In this document: positions 24,197 to 32,475 of the stretch, in pieces | Layout of the letters: each line of letters begins with the position of its first letter | Position numbering within the stretch: position 1 is the first letter of the stretch | Assembly: GCA_038227995.1 (NCBI GenBank) | Contig: JBBRPP010000028.1 | Location: forward strand, 7,861 to 71,860 | DNA length: 64,000 nucleotides | Origin: WLMZ01 sp038227995 | Lineage (GTDB): Bacteria > Actinomycetota > Acidimicrobiia > Acidimicrobiales > Ilumatobacteraceae | Direction: 5' to 3' | The notes under the pieces: generated by a model | Databases searched by the model: none | Told to the model about the DNA's origin: nothing | Seen by the model: the letters and a program-made list of their open reading frames with translations, nothing else | Position numbers and translations under genes: made by a program

Positions 24197-25044
24197 CATC
24201 GATCCCAACCGATCTGGGTGTGTTCACGCCCGCTCAACTCGACGAACTCCAGGCGTTCTTCGCCGAGCACGGCTTCGTGGTGTTGCGCGGCTTGTTCGAC
24301 GAGGACTTCATGAACGCGATGGAGCTCGAATGTGTGACCGCGCAACACGGTCTGGTCGACGGATCGCTTCCGGCCAAGTACGGCACCACGATCCTCGTCG
24401 ACGACAGCGACGGATCGAAGACGAGCCGGTTCGCCAACTACGTGCTGTATGTCGAGGAGTTGAGCGCGACGGTGCGCGCCGCGATCGATCATCCGGTCTT
24501 GTTGGGGCTGATGCAGGCGTGGCTCGGTGCCGAGTGTTGGACCGACCCGGAGCGCTTCGGCGTCGTCTACCAAGACGCTCGGCCCGGTCGCGAGAGCGGC
24601 TACACCCGCATCGGCTGGCACAGCGACTGGCAGAGCGGTCCGAACCTCGACGTCTGGCCGGCGGTCGCGTTCACGTTCCACGTCGATGCCACGTCGCCAG
24701 ACAACGGATTCCTGCGCGTCGTCCCCGGCAGCCACAAGTGGTCGACTCCGGCACCGTACGAGAACGTCAACGGCGCGGTGGTCCCCGATGGTTCGAAGAC
24801 TGCACTCGGCCACACCGACGAGCCGCCACCGTTCCCGATGCCGTTGCGCTTCGAGAAGGTGCCCGGTGAGATCGGTGTGTACTGCGAGCGAGGCGACATC
24901 ATCTTCCACGACGCGTACCTCTGGCATTCGGCGGCGAGAGCCACGGCCGACGAGTCGACCCGCCGTCACGTTCGTGGCGGCTACTACGGCGGGGTGCGCA
25001 GCGACGCCCGCTACGACGAGTTCGTCAAGAACGCCGCCCGCTGA
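24193..25044 (+). CDS. Phytanoyl-CoA dioxygenase (PhyH) family 2-oxoglutarate oxygenase
   Basis: 283 residues. The double-stranded beta-helix iron site is visible: H in IGWHSDWQ (HxD, ~residues 139-141) and the distal His in IFHDAYLWHSA (~244), with Arg in RRHVRGGYYGG as the 2-oxoglutarate anchor. The N-terminal motif FFAEHGFVVLRGLFDEDFM is typical of the family. Family members hydroxylate fatty acyl-CoA or small natural products. ATG 24193 overlaps the upstream stop by 4 bp (ATGA), coupling it to the Rieske-less oxygenase. Its 3' end overlaps the convergent LacI gene by 20 bp. Confidence 0.9.
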   Translation: MTSIPTDLGVFTPAQLDELQAFFAEHGFVVLRGLFDEDFMNAMELECVTAQHGLVDGSLPAKYGTTILVDDSDGSKTSRFANYVLYVEELSATVRAAIDHPVLLGLMQAWLGAECWTDPERFGVVYQDARPGRESGYTRIGWHSDWQSGPNLDVWPAVAFTFHVDATSPDNGFLRVVPGSHKWSTPAPYENVNGAVVPDGSKTALGHTDEPPPFPMPLRFEKVPGEIGVYCERGDIIFHDAYLWHSAARATADESTRRHVRGGYYGGVRSDARYDEFVKNAAR

Positions 25045-26101
25045 CCGGTGCCGCGCGGGCGGTGCTTTCGCGCACGACGAGCTCGGTGGGCAACAGCACA
25101 TGGCGCGCCCGATTGGTGACGCCACGTTTCGACCGTTCGATCGCTGTGGTCAGCGCAGCTGCGGCAGCGCGCCCTTTGGCCTCGACGTCCTGCCGCACGG
25201 TGGTCAGCGCGGGCCGCATCCGCTCCGCGAGTGGGTTGTCGTCGAAGCCGACGACCGACAGGTCCTGCGGCACGCGCAGCCCGCTGTCGATCGCAGCTCG
25301 CACCACACCCTGCGCGAGCGCGTCGCAGAAGCAGAGGATCGCGGTTGGTCGAGCGTCGCCGTCGAGCAGCAGACGCAGCGCGAGGTCGCCGGCGTCGGCG
25401 TCCATCCGCTCGGCGCCGATCACGGTCGGATGCACCCCTGCCTTGTCGAGTGCCTCCATCCAGCCGATCATCCGTTGCTTGGTGACGTGTCCGGCCGTGA
25501 CGGCGAGCGGATCTGCGATCAGCCCCGGCAGGCCCATGTAGTTCCACGTCACGATCGCGATCCGACGATGTCCGAGATCGGTCAAGTGCTGCGCTGCAGC
25601 ACGCGCTCCGCCGCGGTCGTCGATGTTGACGCTGGGGTGTCCGGGCTCGGGTTCGTGGTCGACGTAGACCAGGGGCAGCTTGCGCCGCAGCAGCCAGGCA
25701 ATCGCCGGTGACGACGTGTCGCACGAGTAGACGAGCGCGCCGTCCATCGGCACATCGCGCGCCGGGATCATGTCGCCCTGCGCCGCCGACGAGAGCAACG
25801 TCAGCGCGAATCCTGTCGGCGCGAGTTCGTCGACGATCGACCCGAGGAACGCCGTTGCGACCTCGTCGGCGAACGCGTACTTGAGCGAGTCGGTGAGCAA
25901 GACCCCGACGGCGCCGGTGGTACCGCGGGCGAGGGCGCGTGCTGACGGATCCGGACCGCTGTAGCCGAGCGCATCGGCCGCGGCGAGAATTCGCTCGCGC
26001 AGTTCGGACGACAACTGGTCCGGCCGCGAGAACGCGTTCGACACCGTCATCCGGCTGACCCCGACGCGATCGGCGATCGTCTGCAGCGTCACGCGGGCCA
26101 T
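25025..26101 (-). CDS. LacI-family transcriptional regulator
   Basis: 358 residues. The N-terminal HTH VTLQTIADRVGVSRMTVSNA (residues 4-23) and hinge helix (SARALARG) are followed by a periplasmic-binding-type sensor domain (GAVGVLLTDSLKYAF; RRIAIVTWNYMG; AILCFCDALAQGVVRAA; DLSVVGFDDNPLAERMRPALTTVRQD). It would repress neighbouring catabolic genes until a small effector, probably a sugar, nucleoside or degradation intermediate, binds. It is convergent with PhyH, and the oxygenase cluster at 18-25 kb is the obvious candidate target. Confidence 0.92.
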   Translation of the reverse strand: MARVTLQTIADRVGVSRMTVSNAFSRPDQLSSELRERILAAADALGYSGPDPSARALARGTTGAVGVLLTDSLKYAFADEVATAFLGSIVDELAPTGFALTLLSSAAQGDMIPARDVPMDGALVYSCDTSSPAIAWLLRRKLPLVYVDHEPEPGHPSVNIDDRGGARAAAQHLTDLGHRRIAIVTWNYMGLPGLIADPLAVTAGHVTKQRMIGWMEALDKAGVHPTVIGAERMDADAGDLALRLLLDGDARPTAILCFCDALAQGVVRAAIDSGLRVPQDLSVVGFDDNPLAERMRPALTTVRQDVEAKGRAAAAALTTAIERSKRGVTNRARHVLLPTELVVRESTARAAPVSGRRS

Positions 26102-26129
26102 CCGTTCATTCTGGCCCGTCAGCGGGTGA

Positions 26130-26345
26130 TCAGACCGAGTGCGAGTAGCTCGGCGTGCACGCGGGTGCCGCGGCTGGCGACGTCCGCCTCGGCCGCTGGA
26201 CCGGGAGGTGTGCCCAGCGGACGAAGCGGCGAATGCGCCGAGAGGGTTCGGTGTAGGGCTGAACCGGGGCGTCGGGGAAGGCTCTCCGGGCGAAGTCGGA
26301 ATGGTTGTGGTTGGCGAGGTCGGCGAGCACGAACATCGGTGACAT
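26130..26345 (-). CDS. Small uncharacterised protein (71 aa)
   Basis: Starts MSPMFVLADLANHNHSDFAR, then a basic Arg/Pro/Ala-rich tail. Support comes from a good ribosome site (GAAAGGACAGAG before ATG 26345), high third-position GC and its own upstream dyad at 26375. No signal peptide or membrane segment. The family is not recognised; His-rich start and Arg-rich tail could suit nucleic-acid binding but nothing specific can be said. Confidence 0.55.
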   Translation of the reverse strand: MSPMFVLADLANHNHSDFARRAFPDAPVQPYTEPSRRIRRFVRWAHLPVQRPRRTSPAAAPACTPSYSHSV

Positions 26346-26374
26346 GATCTCTGTCCTTTCGGTTTCTATACCGC

Positions 26375-26396
26375 TACAGTACGATGGCTGACTGTA
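26375..26396 (-). promoter_or_regulatory. Dyad upstream of the small protein gene, TetR-operator-like
   Basis: TACAGT-N10-ACTGTA, 30 bp upstream of the start at 26345, in a locally AT-rich segment. The half-site is similar to operators of TetR-type repressors. Confidence 0.45.
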
Positions 26397-26400
26397 CCGG

Positions 26401-26514
26401 TCAAGTAATTTTCTCGTGACTGCGGACACACGCCCGGTACGCGTCGAGCAACGCTTCGAGCAACGCATCGGGCCCAGCGGCGACATCGCTATTGTGACGG
26501 CGACGAAGGAGCAC
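26401..26514 (-). pseudogene. Possible C-terminal remnant of a regulator
   Basis: A 37-codon minus-strand frame from GTG 26514 ends AGPDALLEALLDAYRACVRS...KIT with coding-like base use; its 5' end abuts the start of the gene at 26517. It resembles the last helix of a small regulator such as TetR, whose body would have been replaced by the plus-strand gene. Very tentative; it might be chance. Confidence 0.25.
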
Positions 26515-26516
26515 CC

Positions 26517-27074
26517 ATGGCGAAGCTGATCGACGCGTCGAACCTGTCACTCGACGGCTTCACCGAGGACGAACGTGGCGCGTTCGACTGGTCTCCACCG
26601 GACGATGAGGTCTTCGCGTTCATCACCACACTGATGCGATCCGCAGGCACGTATCTCTACGGACGACGCATGTACGAGACACTGGCCGTTTGGGAGACAG
26701 ACCCCACGCTGGCGTCACGGTCGGACCTCACGGCCGACTACGCCCGCGCCTGGCAGGCAGCGGACAAGGTCGTCTATTCGTCGACCCTCGAGGCGCCGCT
26801 CACGACGAACACTCGGCTCGAACGGCACTTCGACCCCAGCGTCGTCCACGATTTGAAGGCCGCTTCGAGTCGGGACCTGTTGATCGGCGGCCCGACCCTC
26901 GCAGCACAGGCTCTGGTCGCCGGGCTGGTCGATGAGCTCGCCCTGTTCGTCTGGCCAATCGTTCTCGGTGGCCGCAAACGCGCACTGCCCAGCGGCTTGC
27001 GCGCCGATCTCGAACTCATCGACGAACACCGATTCGGCAACGGCGTCGTCCACCTGCGCTACCGCGTCCGGTAG
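26517..27074 (+). CDS. Dihydrofolate reductase / RibD C-terminal family protein
   Basis: 185 residues. Family landmarks are MAKLIDASNLSLDGFTEDER (residues 1-20), the GTYLYGRRMYETLAVWE segment (NADPH-binding helix, ~44-60), KVVYSSTLEAP (~84-94), DLLIGGPTLAAQAL (GGxxL nucleotide motif, ~118-131) and LVDELALFVWPIVLGG. AAGGAG lies 5 nt before ATG 26517. Standalone members of this family are NADPH-dependent reductases of unknown substrate rather than true folate enzymes. Confidence 0.88.
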   Translation: MAKLIDASNLSLDGFTEDERGAFDWSPPDDEVFAFITTLMRSAGTYLYGRRMYETLAVWETDPTLASRSDLTADYARAWQAADKVVYSSTLEAPLTTNTRLERHFDPSVVHDLKAASSRDLLIGGPTLAAQALVAGLVDELALFVWPIVLGGRKRALPSGLRADLELIDEHRFGNGVVHLRYRVR

Positions 27075-27275
27075 GCATATTCGGCTGTTGGTCGGCGCGG
27101 GCGTTGCGCTTGCCTCGGCTATCAAGGATGGTGTTGTCGGGCGCGTTGGAGGTGGTTCCATCCGCCACCGGGCCAGGCCCATCAATGGTTCCGAAATTGA
27201 CGAACTGCGAATGAGTTATTCTCGCTGATCGCCCGGCGGCAGCCAGGTGAATGCACCAAACGGGAGGGACGGCGC

Positions 27276-29624
27276 GTGATCCGAGACACCGTTCAAGGTC
27301 TTGCAGTGAAGGCCAAGCTGAAGGCTGCCCCCGCTCCCGCGAAGAAGACGCCACCCTCCGTGCCGGCGGTCGTCACGGCGCGCATCTTGCTCTACCTCGC
27401 GGTGCTGGTCGGGCTCAGCATCACTCGCGGACGCCTGCATCAGAGGTGGACGTTCGTCCTCGTACTCGCGTTCATCGTCGCCACGTTGGTGGTGGACTCG
27501 AAGTGGTCGATGGGTGTCATCGGTGAGAACAAGGGGGCGAAGCTCACGTGGCGCATCGTCCTCACGCCACTCGCGATCACCGCTGTCGGCGTCGTCGTCG
27601 CTACGACGTCGAGCACACTGGGAGGTGCTGCGCCGAATGGGGCCCTCGGCCCGTCCACGTTCTTGCTCATCGGAGTGTTCGTGATGTTCCTCGGGTTCGG
27701 GATGCTCGTCGACGCGTTGCGGACCCAGCCCTTCGCACCGATGGTCATCACCGTGGTCGCAGCCGTGTTCCTCCTCGTCGTCGGCTTCCAGTCGTTCCGG
27801 TTCGGGGGCGGCGACCACGCGATCCTCTTCGCTGTCGGATTCATCCTCACTCCCATCGCCGTCGGGTTGGTGTCGGAGTGGCTGCTCGAGATGGCCGAGC
27901 CGGTCGAGGCGACGCACGATGGAACGGACGAGGCGGTCAGGGCGGATGCAGGCGCAGCGAAGCAACCCCCGTGCTGCTGCCCCTGCCCTCCGAAGGTCGA
28001 GCCGCCGAAGGGACCGCTGCTCCACCGCGCGTGGGACTGGGTGAGCAGCACGATGAAACGCGGCTCTCTGTTGGCACGGAGCTTCTTCAGAGACGGGTCG
28101 TCGAGGGCCGCCAGTGTCGTCGTCCTCGTCCTCGCCTTCCTCGCGGTCGTCTGGTTGGAGCAGGTCACACCGCTCACGGTTCTGAGGGCCTCGATCGTGG
28201 TGATCTGCTTCACGGCCCTGCTCTTCCTCGTCGTGTCGCGCAGCAACCTGGACACCACGGTGGTCGCCGTCGTCGTCGCGATCTCGTGGGCGTCCAGTGC
28301 GTCGGCCGCTCACGTCAAGGACAACCCGACGCTGTTGCTGGCGACTCCTGCCACGACGTTCAACCAGACCAACCCTGCACAGGACGACGCGTTCGTCTCG
28401 ATCGGCGACTCGTACATGTCCGGCGAAGGCGCGTCCACCTTCTACTCGGGCACAAACGACCGCGGGCAGAACGAGTGCCACCGCGCCCCCACTGCGTACA
28501 CCGTCACCCTCAGCGAGAACACGGGGGACGCCCTCCCGCACCACGCGATCTTCCTCGCGTGCTCGGGAGCCGTCGTCGACAACTTCGACACCAAGCCGCA
28601 GTACCCCAACGAGCCGCCCCCGGCGCCGAGTGCCCTGCAAGCGGACGGCCAATACGCCCATGGCCTCGTGCAGCTCGCACAGTTGAAGGCGATCCGCGAT
28701 CAGCTCCATCCCAACATCACGCTCGCGTTCGTCAGCATCGGTGGTAACGATGCCGGCTTCAGCGACCTCGCCAAGCTGTGCATCGGGCCCGGCGACTGCA
28801 GCACGATCGCCCAGCCGTTCTTCGCTGCGGTCACGAGTGACGCGACCGACGGACTCTCCCGCAGGCTCGACCGGGCTTATCACGAGATCGGTGCCGCGCT
28901 CAGCGGCATCCGGACCATCGTCGTCCCCTACCCCGTTCCCATCGACGACACGCCGAAATGCTCGTTCTCGGAGCTGACGCTCAACGAGCGAGTGTTCCTC
29001 AAAGGCTTCACCGAGCAGCTCGACGCCGTCATCACGCGAGAGGCTCTCAACGCCGGGTTCGAGGTCGCGCCGACCCAGACGACATTCCTCGACAGCAAGC
29101 GCGCGCTGTGCGACACCGGCAACCCCAACACACTGGACGCCAACTGGCTCACTGCGAATCCCACCGACGGCGCGATGGCCCAACTGATCAACCCGTCGAG
29201 CTGGATCCACGACACGTTCCATCCGAACGCGCGGGGCCATCAGGATCTCGCCGCGACGCTGGCGAAGTACCTCACGACGACACCGGCGCAGAACAACCCC
29301 AAGAGCATCCGCACACTCGCGCAAGTGATGTGCCCGACCGTGACTCACAAAGACGCGACGACGTGCACGACCGCGGCGTCGACCACGTGGAGAGACCTCT
29401 CGAGTTCGAGGTGCGTCGCGAAGGCAAACGCAACGACGACGTTCGATCCGAAGAACTGCACATATCCGTTCTTGCTCGACCGGGTTTACCACGCGGTGTT
29501 GGGTTCGGGCGGAGCCCTCGCCATGCTCTGGCTCCTCGTCGCGTGGGCGGCGCTGCTCGTCCTCGTCGCCTGGTATCGCAAGGACCACACGCCACCGGAG
29601 ATCGCGGCAGCCCCACCGAACTGA
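27276..29624 (+). CDS. Polytopic membrane protein with extracytoplasmic SGNH hydrolase domain
   Basis: 782 residues from GTG 27276 (SD CGGGAGGGA). About seven hydrophobic segments lie between residues ~32 and ~350, interrupted at ~225-250 by a Cys-rich patch PCCCPCPP. An SGNH/GDSL domain follows (~372-665): block I SIGDSYMSGEG with Ser379, block III GGND with Asn491, block V DTFHPNARGH with Asp646/His649. A last membrane segment lies at ~750-770. The hydrolase is therefore tethered at both ends and probably acts on a cell-envelope ester such as an acyl or acetyl group. The combination with an N-terminal multi-pass region is reminiscent of acyltransferase-SGNH fusions, but the N-terminus is not a recognisable acyltransferase 3 domain. 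Confidence 0.85.
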   Translation: MIRDTVQGLAVKAKLKAAPAPAKKTPPSVPAVVTARILLYLAVLVGLSITRGRLHQRWTFVLVLAFIVATLVVDSKWSMGVIGENKGAKLTWRIVLTPLAITAVGVVVATTSSTLGGAAPNGALGPSTFLLIGVFVMFLGFGMLVDALRTQPFAPMVITVVAAVFLLVVGFQSFRFGGGDHAILFAVGFILTPIAVGLVSEWLLEMAEPVEATHDGTDEAVRADAGAAKQPPCCCPCPPKVEPPKGPLLHRAWDWVSSTMKRGSLLARSFFRDGSSRAASVVVLVLAFLAVVWLEQVTPLTVLRASIVVICFTALLFLVVSRSNLDTTVVAVVVAISWASSASAAHVKDNPTLLLATPATTFNQTNPAQDDAFVSIGDSYMSGEGASTFYSGTNDRGQNECHRAPTAYTVTLSENTGDALPHHAIFLACSGAVVDNFDTKPQYPNEPPPAPSALQADGQYAHGLVQLAQLKAIRDQLHPNITLAFVSIGGNDAGFSDLAKLCIGPGDCSTIAQPFFAAVTSDATDGLSRRLDRAYHEIGAALSGIRTIVVPYPVPIDDTPKCSFSELTLNERVFLKGFTEQLDAVITREALNAGFEVAPTQTTFLDSKRALCDTGNPNTLDANWLTANPTDGAMAQLINPSSWIHDTFHPNARGHQDLAATLAKYLTTTPAQNNPKSIRTLAQVMCPTVTHKDATTCTTAASTTWRDLSSSRCVAKANATTTFDPKNCTYPFLLDRVYHAVLGSGGALAMLWLLVAWAALLVLVAWYRKDHTPPEIAAAPPN

Positions 29625-29781
29625 GGTCAGAGATCGGGCCGCACGATGAAGGATCTGGATTGGGGCTCGTCAACCGGACAACATGCTGATCTGGACGTGG
29701 TGGGCGAGGCGGCACACGATGATGTCCGGGCCAGCGTCCAGGCCTTGTGTCGTGAGTCGTCACCGGAGATCGAGGACGGCG

Positions 29782-29949
29782 TCAATAGTTGTTGCCGAAC
29801 GCGTTGTCACCCCCGGCTCGGTAGAGGGCAACGAGCTTGGAGACCCAACCCTCAGAGACTCGGTAGTCGCGTCCGACCTGGGCCTGGGCCTGGGCCTGGG
29901 CCTGGGAGCGACCCTCGACAAGAACAGCAGTGATGATCAACGTAGTCAC
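29782..29949 (-). pseudogene. IS481-type transposase fragment (N-terminal HTH only)
   Basis: 55 codons from GTG 29949: TTLIITAVLVEGRSQ, an Ala-Gln repeat, then VGRDYRVSEGWVSKLVALYR, the helix-turn-helix typical of IS481-family transposases (usual form '...VxxGWVSKLVARYR...'). The frame ends at TGA 29782 right after GDNAFGNNY, so the whole DDE catalytic domain is gone. Five CCTGGG units inside it have expanded the linker by several Ala-Gln pairs. No partner fragment or terminal inverted repeats were recognised around it. Confidence 0.75.
29877..29906. repeat. Five tandem CCTGGG hexamers
   Basis: Encode alternating Gln-Ala on the minus strand within the transposase fragment. Typical intact copies have one such unit, so this is an in-frame expansion. 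Confidence 0.9.
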
Positions 29950-30471
29950 CGAGGGCTCCCGTGAGGGGCCATGTGCGCCCGGAACTCCTCGTGATCCAGA
30001 ACGAGCTTCGACATGAAACAGCTTCGCGCCCTTCCATGTTCTCCCATGTCGAATTCCACCACTCCGACAAACGGTGACCCCCGCCGTGGCAGCGCCAAAG
30101 CCCGTCGCCGCCTCCCGTGCGATCTCATCACCGAGCGCCGATGCGCCGATCTGTGCTTCTGGGGCGAGCACTCCAGTGTGTCGTTCTGCTTGCACGTTCT
30201 GTGCGTGGTCACGGAGCGGAGGTTCGAACGACCGTGCCGGATGGGCATAGCTCTTGCCGTCGGGCGCCACTCTGGCTGTAGACGGTCATCACGTTTACCG
30301 AACTCGCGGACAGCTCCGACAGAACAGTACTGATGGCGCGGATGCGTTTCCGCTGCCACGTGGGCCGATCCAGTGGAAGGTGACCACCCGATCCGATGCG
30401 CCGACATGGCGTGGCGGTCACATCTTCGTCGTTCTGTATCGTGCGTTCGGCCGCCCCGACGAGTTGCGCGA

Positions 30472-30903
30472 TCACGTGAGGTCGGAAGCTTCGAGCCCGT
30501 CGCGGACCGCGGCCTCGAGCAGTATCATGTCGATGTCGGCGAGCTGCTTGAACTTGATGCAGTAGCCGGTCACCTTCGCCTTGCCGATGCCGGGACCGTA
30601 GGTGCGCGCGAGATAGGTCTTGTCATCGAGCCCGATGATGTAGACAGAGATCCCTGTCGTGTTTGCGCTGAGGCCGACTCGGTAGAACTCTCGGGAGTCG
30701 CCGTTTGCGTGACGCATCTTGCGTTCGCCGTAGCCAATGTTGGCGTTCGAGACAGTCTTCCCCTGTGCATCGGTGCCGTCGAGGAACCACAACCTGCAGC
30801 CTGGCGATGCGGCGAGCAGGAAACGATGCAAGGCAAGCAGATCGGCGCGCTTTCGTTCGGGTTGGCTGTCGATGTACGCGTCGATTCGGTCGGCAACGTT
30901 CAT
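30472..30903 (-). CDS. DUF1801-type small protein
   Basis: 143 residues from ATG 30903. The start VADRIDAYIDSQPERKRADL and the following LLALHRFLLAASPGCR are the helical opening of the YdhG/DUF1801 fold. GYGERKMRHANGDSREFYRVGLSANTTGISVYIIG is the central beta-sheet with the 'Y-x-Y-x-xG' element. The C-terminus has KAKVTGYCIKFKQLADIDM (the conserved 'CIRFK' helix region). Family function is unknown, often next to SRPBCC proteins as here: the SRPBCC gene at 30930 is upstream on the same strand with 26 bp between, likely one transcript. Confidence 0.82.
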   Translation of the reverse strand: MNVADRIDAYIDSQPERKRADLLALHRFLLAASPGCRLWFLDGTDAQGKTVSNANIGYGERKMRHANGDSREFYRVGLSANTTGISVYIIGLDDKTYLARTYGPGIGKAKVTGYCIKFKQLADIDMILLEAAVRDGLEASDLT

Positions 30904-30929
30904 GACGGTGGGTGTCCGCCGGTCATGCG

Positions 30930-31439
30930 CTACGCGGAGACCAGGCCGGCGAGGTGCTCGAGCGAGCGTTCGAGGTGGTCCACGCCGAAGATCGGAAACT
31001 GGAAGTTCTGGCGGGCCTGCGCCGTCGCTGCCGACCAGTCGTAGGTCAGTGTCACAGTGGTTTGCGACAGGCCGGCGGGCACCAGGTCGTAGCGCCAGAC
31101 CCATCCGCCGAACTCGAGCCTGCCGGTCTCATCGGCTTCGAACCCGGGTTTCCACGCAATCGCTTTCGGTGCGTCGAGGACCACGACCTCGTTGACGATC
31201 TCGTAGTCCTTGTTCGGATGGCCCTCGTGGTACATGGCCATCTTGAACGTCTGACCGACCTCAGTCAGGCGAGCTGGATCTTGGGCCTCACGGACCCATC
31301 CGGTGCCATCGATCGCCTGGTGGGTGGAGGGGTCTGCGAGCACACCGAAAACGGTGTCAGGCGTTGCGTCGATCGTGATCGTGGAGGAGAGCTGTTCGAG
31401 TTCCATGAACTGCAGACGATGACCCACGCCCGAACTCAT
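30930..31439 (-). CDS. SRPBCC-fold protein (polyketide-cyclase-like)
   Basis: 169 residues. STITIDATPDTVFGVLADPS is the classical first strand and helix of the START/SRPBCC fold. WVREAQDPARLTEVGQTFKM, AIAWKPGFEADETGRLEFGG and TTVTLTYDWSAATAQARQN follow as the beta-sheet and long C-terminal helix that form a hydrophobic cavity. ATG 31439 is taken; an internal ATG at 31406 (MELEQLSS) matches where family members usually begin and may be the true start, because neither has a strong ribosome site. Probably co-transcribed with the DUF1801 gene; ligand unknown. Confidence 0.82.
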   Translation of the reverse strand: MSSGVGHRLQFMELEQLSSTITIDATPDTVFGVLADPSTHQAIDGTGWVREAQDPARLTEVGQTFKMAMYHEGHPNKDYEIVNEVVVLDAPKAIAWKPGFEADETGRLEFGGWVWRYDLVPAGLSQTTVTLTYDWSAATAQARQNFQFPIFGVDHLERSLEHLAGLVSA

Positions 31440-31649
31440 CGCACCCCACGCAACACGGCCAAGAACTCGACCTCATTGCACTTGTGGCGTGGTCGCCGAG
31501 CACGTGCTGAGGCTCGACGCCACCACCTGGGCAGCCGCGGATGCGCCGATCGGGGCGGGTCCGGCGAAGTGTCCAGCGACTTTCAGTGCGCCACAATCGT
31601 GACGTTCGCGTTGTTGCTCACACGTACCGTGACCGGGGTGGACGCGTAT

Positions 31650-31680
31650 GTCATATGTCGTCAGATCGACGACATATGAC
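31650..31680. promoter_or_regulatory. Perfect 13-bp inverted repeat, dyad 1
   Basis: GTCATATGTCGTC pairs with GACGACATATGAC around AGATC. The inner part is ATGTCG-N9-CGACAT (31655-31675), the same arrangement as in dyad 2. Lies 295 bp before the SRPBCC gene at 31975 and 211 bp before the one ending at 31439. Confidence 0.75.
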
Positions 31681-31781
31681 TCACAGTTGTCGCCGCGGGC
31701 ACCCCCCAGCCGCTCACAGAGCCGGCGTTCCGGCGCCACGCGCGTGGGTCGATGAACCGACGGTGGAGAGACGCAGGTACG

Positions 31782-31806
31782 AAATGTCGGGCTCTGGCCG
31801 ACATTT
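31782..31806. promoter_or_regulatory. Perfect 9-bp inverted repeat, dyad 2
   Basis: AAATGTCGG-GCTCTGG-CCGACATTT. Inner part ATGTCG-N9-CGACAT (31784-31804), identical in half-site and spacing to dyad 1, centres 129 bp apart. Two operators for one dimeric regulator are inferred. Confidence 0.75.
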
Positions 31807-31974
31807 GGTGACAGCGTGACGAGGACGGGCGCAGAACACGCGCGCCTCACCCCTACGGAGGGTCCGGATCACCCGTGTATTCGGCGATCTGCACGGTTCG
31901 GCTGAGGCGAGACGCCCGGTTGTGGTGGCTGACTTCTGGACGCCTGCGGTTCGTCGGCGTGCGAGGATCTGGAC

Positions 31975-32475
31975 ATGACGAAGTTGATCGAACAGGACAT
32001 CGGGTTCGCCGACACCGCGCCGTGGATTCTCGACTTCGAGGGCGTCGTGACCGCGACGCCGGCCGAGGTGTGGGCAGCGTTCATCGACAACCAGAGTTGG
32101 ACGAAGTGGTTCAAGAACTGCCGCAGCTGCGTGGCGACCAGCGCGACCTTCGACGGCGTCGGCGCGACGCGTGCCATCTCGGTCAACGGCCTGCGCGTGG
32201 ACGAGCGCTTCATCGGTTGGGAGCCCGAGCGGCTGTGGGCTTTCACCGCAACCGCGATGCGCATGCCGTTCACCACGTCGCTGGTCGAGCGGGTGCAGTT
32301 CACCGATCTGGCCGACGGCACGACGAAGATCGACTACCGCATGGCCATGGCACCGAAGCGGTGGGCCGGCCCGTTGCGCAAGGTCATCGCCAGTCAAGCG
32401 ACGAAGGCGTTCGCGCAGAGCTTCCGCGACCTCGATGCGTACCTGGCGACTACACGTCGATCTGCTCCAGCTTGA
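31975..32475 (+). CDS. SRPBCC-fold protein
   Basis: 166 residues. LDFEGVVTATPAEVWAAFID (strand 1 and helix 1), WTKWFKNCRSC, ERFIGWEPERLWAFTATAMR and the C-terminal helix GPLRKVIASQATKAFAQSFR mark the ligand-binding START-type fold of polyketide-cyclase/dehydrase proteins. ATG 31975 is the only reasonable start. Its 3' end overlaps the convergent 2-oxoglutarate oxygenase by 26 bp. Regulation through the two dyads in its long upstream region is likely. Confidence 0.85.
   Translation: MTKLIEQDIGFADTAPWILDFEGVVTATPAEVWAAFIDNQSWTKWFKNCRSCVATSATFDGVGATRAISVNGLRVDERFIGWEPERLWAFTATAMRMPFTTSLVERVQFTDLADGTTKIDYRMAMAPKRWAGPLRKVIASQATKAFAQSFRDLDAYLATTRRSAPA

Larger units (their letters stand above)
29625..30471. 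other. Gene-poor, degenerate region
   Basis: 847 bp with only an IS481-type transposase fragment (29782-29949). Between 29950 and 30471 the frames on both strands are of mixed composition and have no start-site support. It is probably an insertion scar with decayed sequence. Confidence 0.6.
31440..31974. other. Intergenic regulatory region between divergent SRPBCC genes
   Basis: 535 bp with no supported gene. A 20-odd codon minus frame ending at 31600 has coding-like usage but no start support. The notable content is two separate dyads with the same half-sites and spacing, listed below. Confidence 0.6.

Noticed and set aside
27216..29588. 790-codon minus-strand frame across the SGNH gene
   Set aside because: Highly charged Arg/Asp/Glu composition with no motif; complementary shadow of the plus-strand membrane protein.
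29950..30471. 100-150 codon open frames on both strands
   Set aside because: Composition unlike neighbouring genes and no start support; more likely decayed sequence.
31541..31850. Open frames on both strands of the SRPBCC intergenic region
   Set aside because: Poor amino-acid composition, no ribosome sites, and they are broken up by the two inverted repeats.
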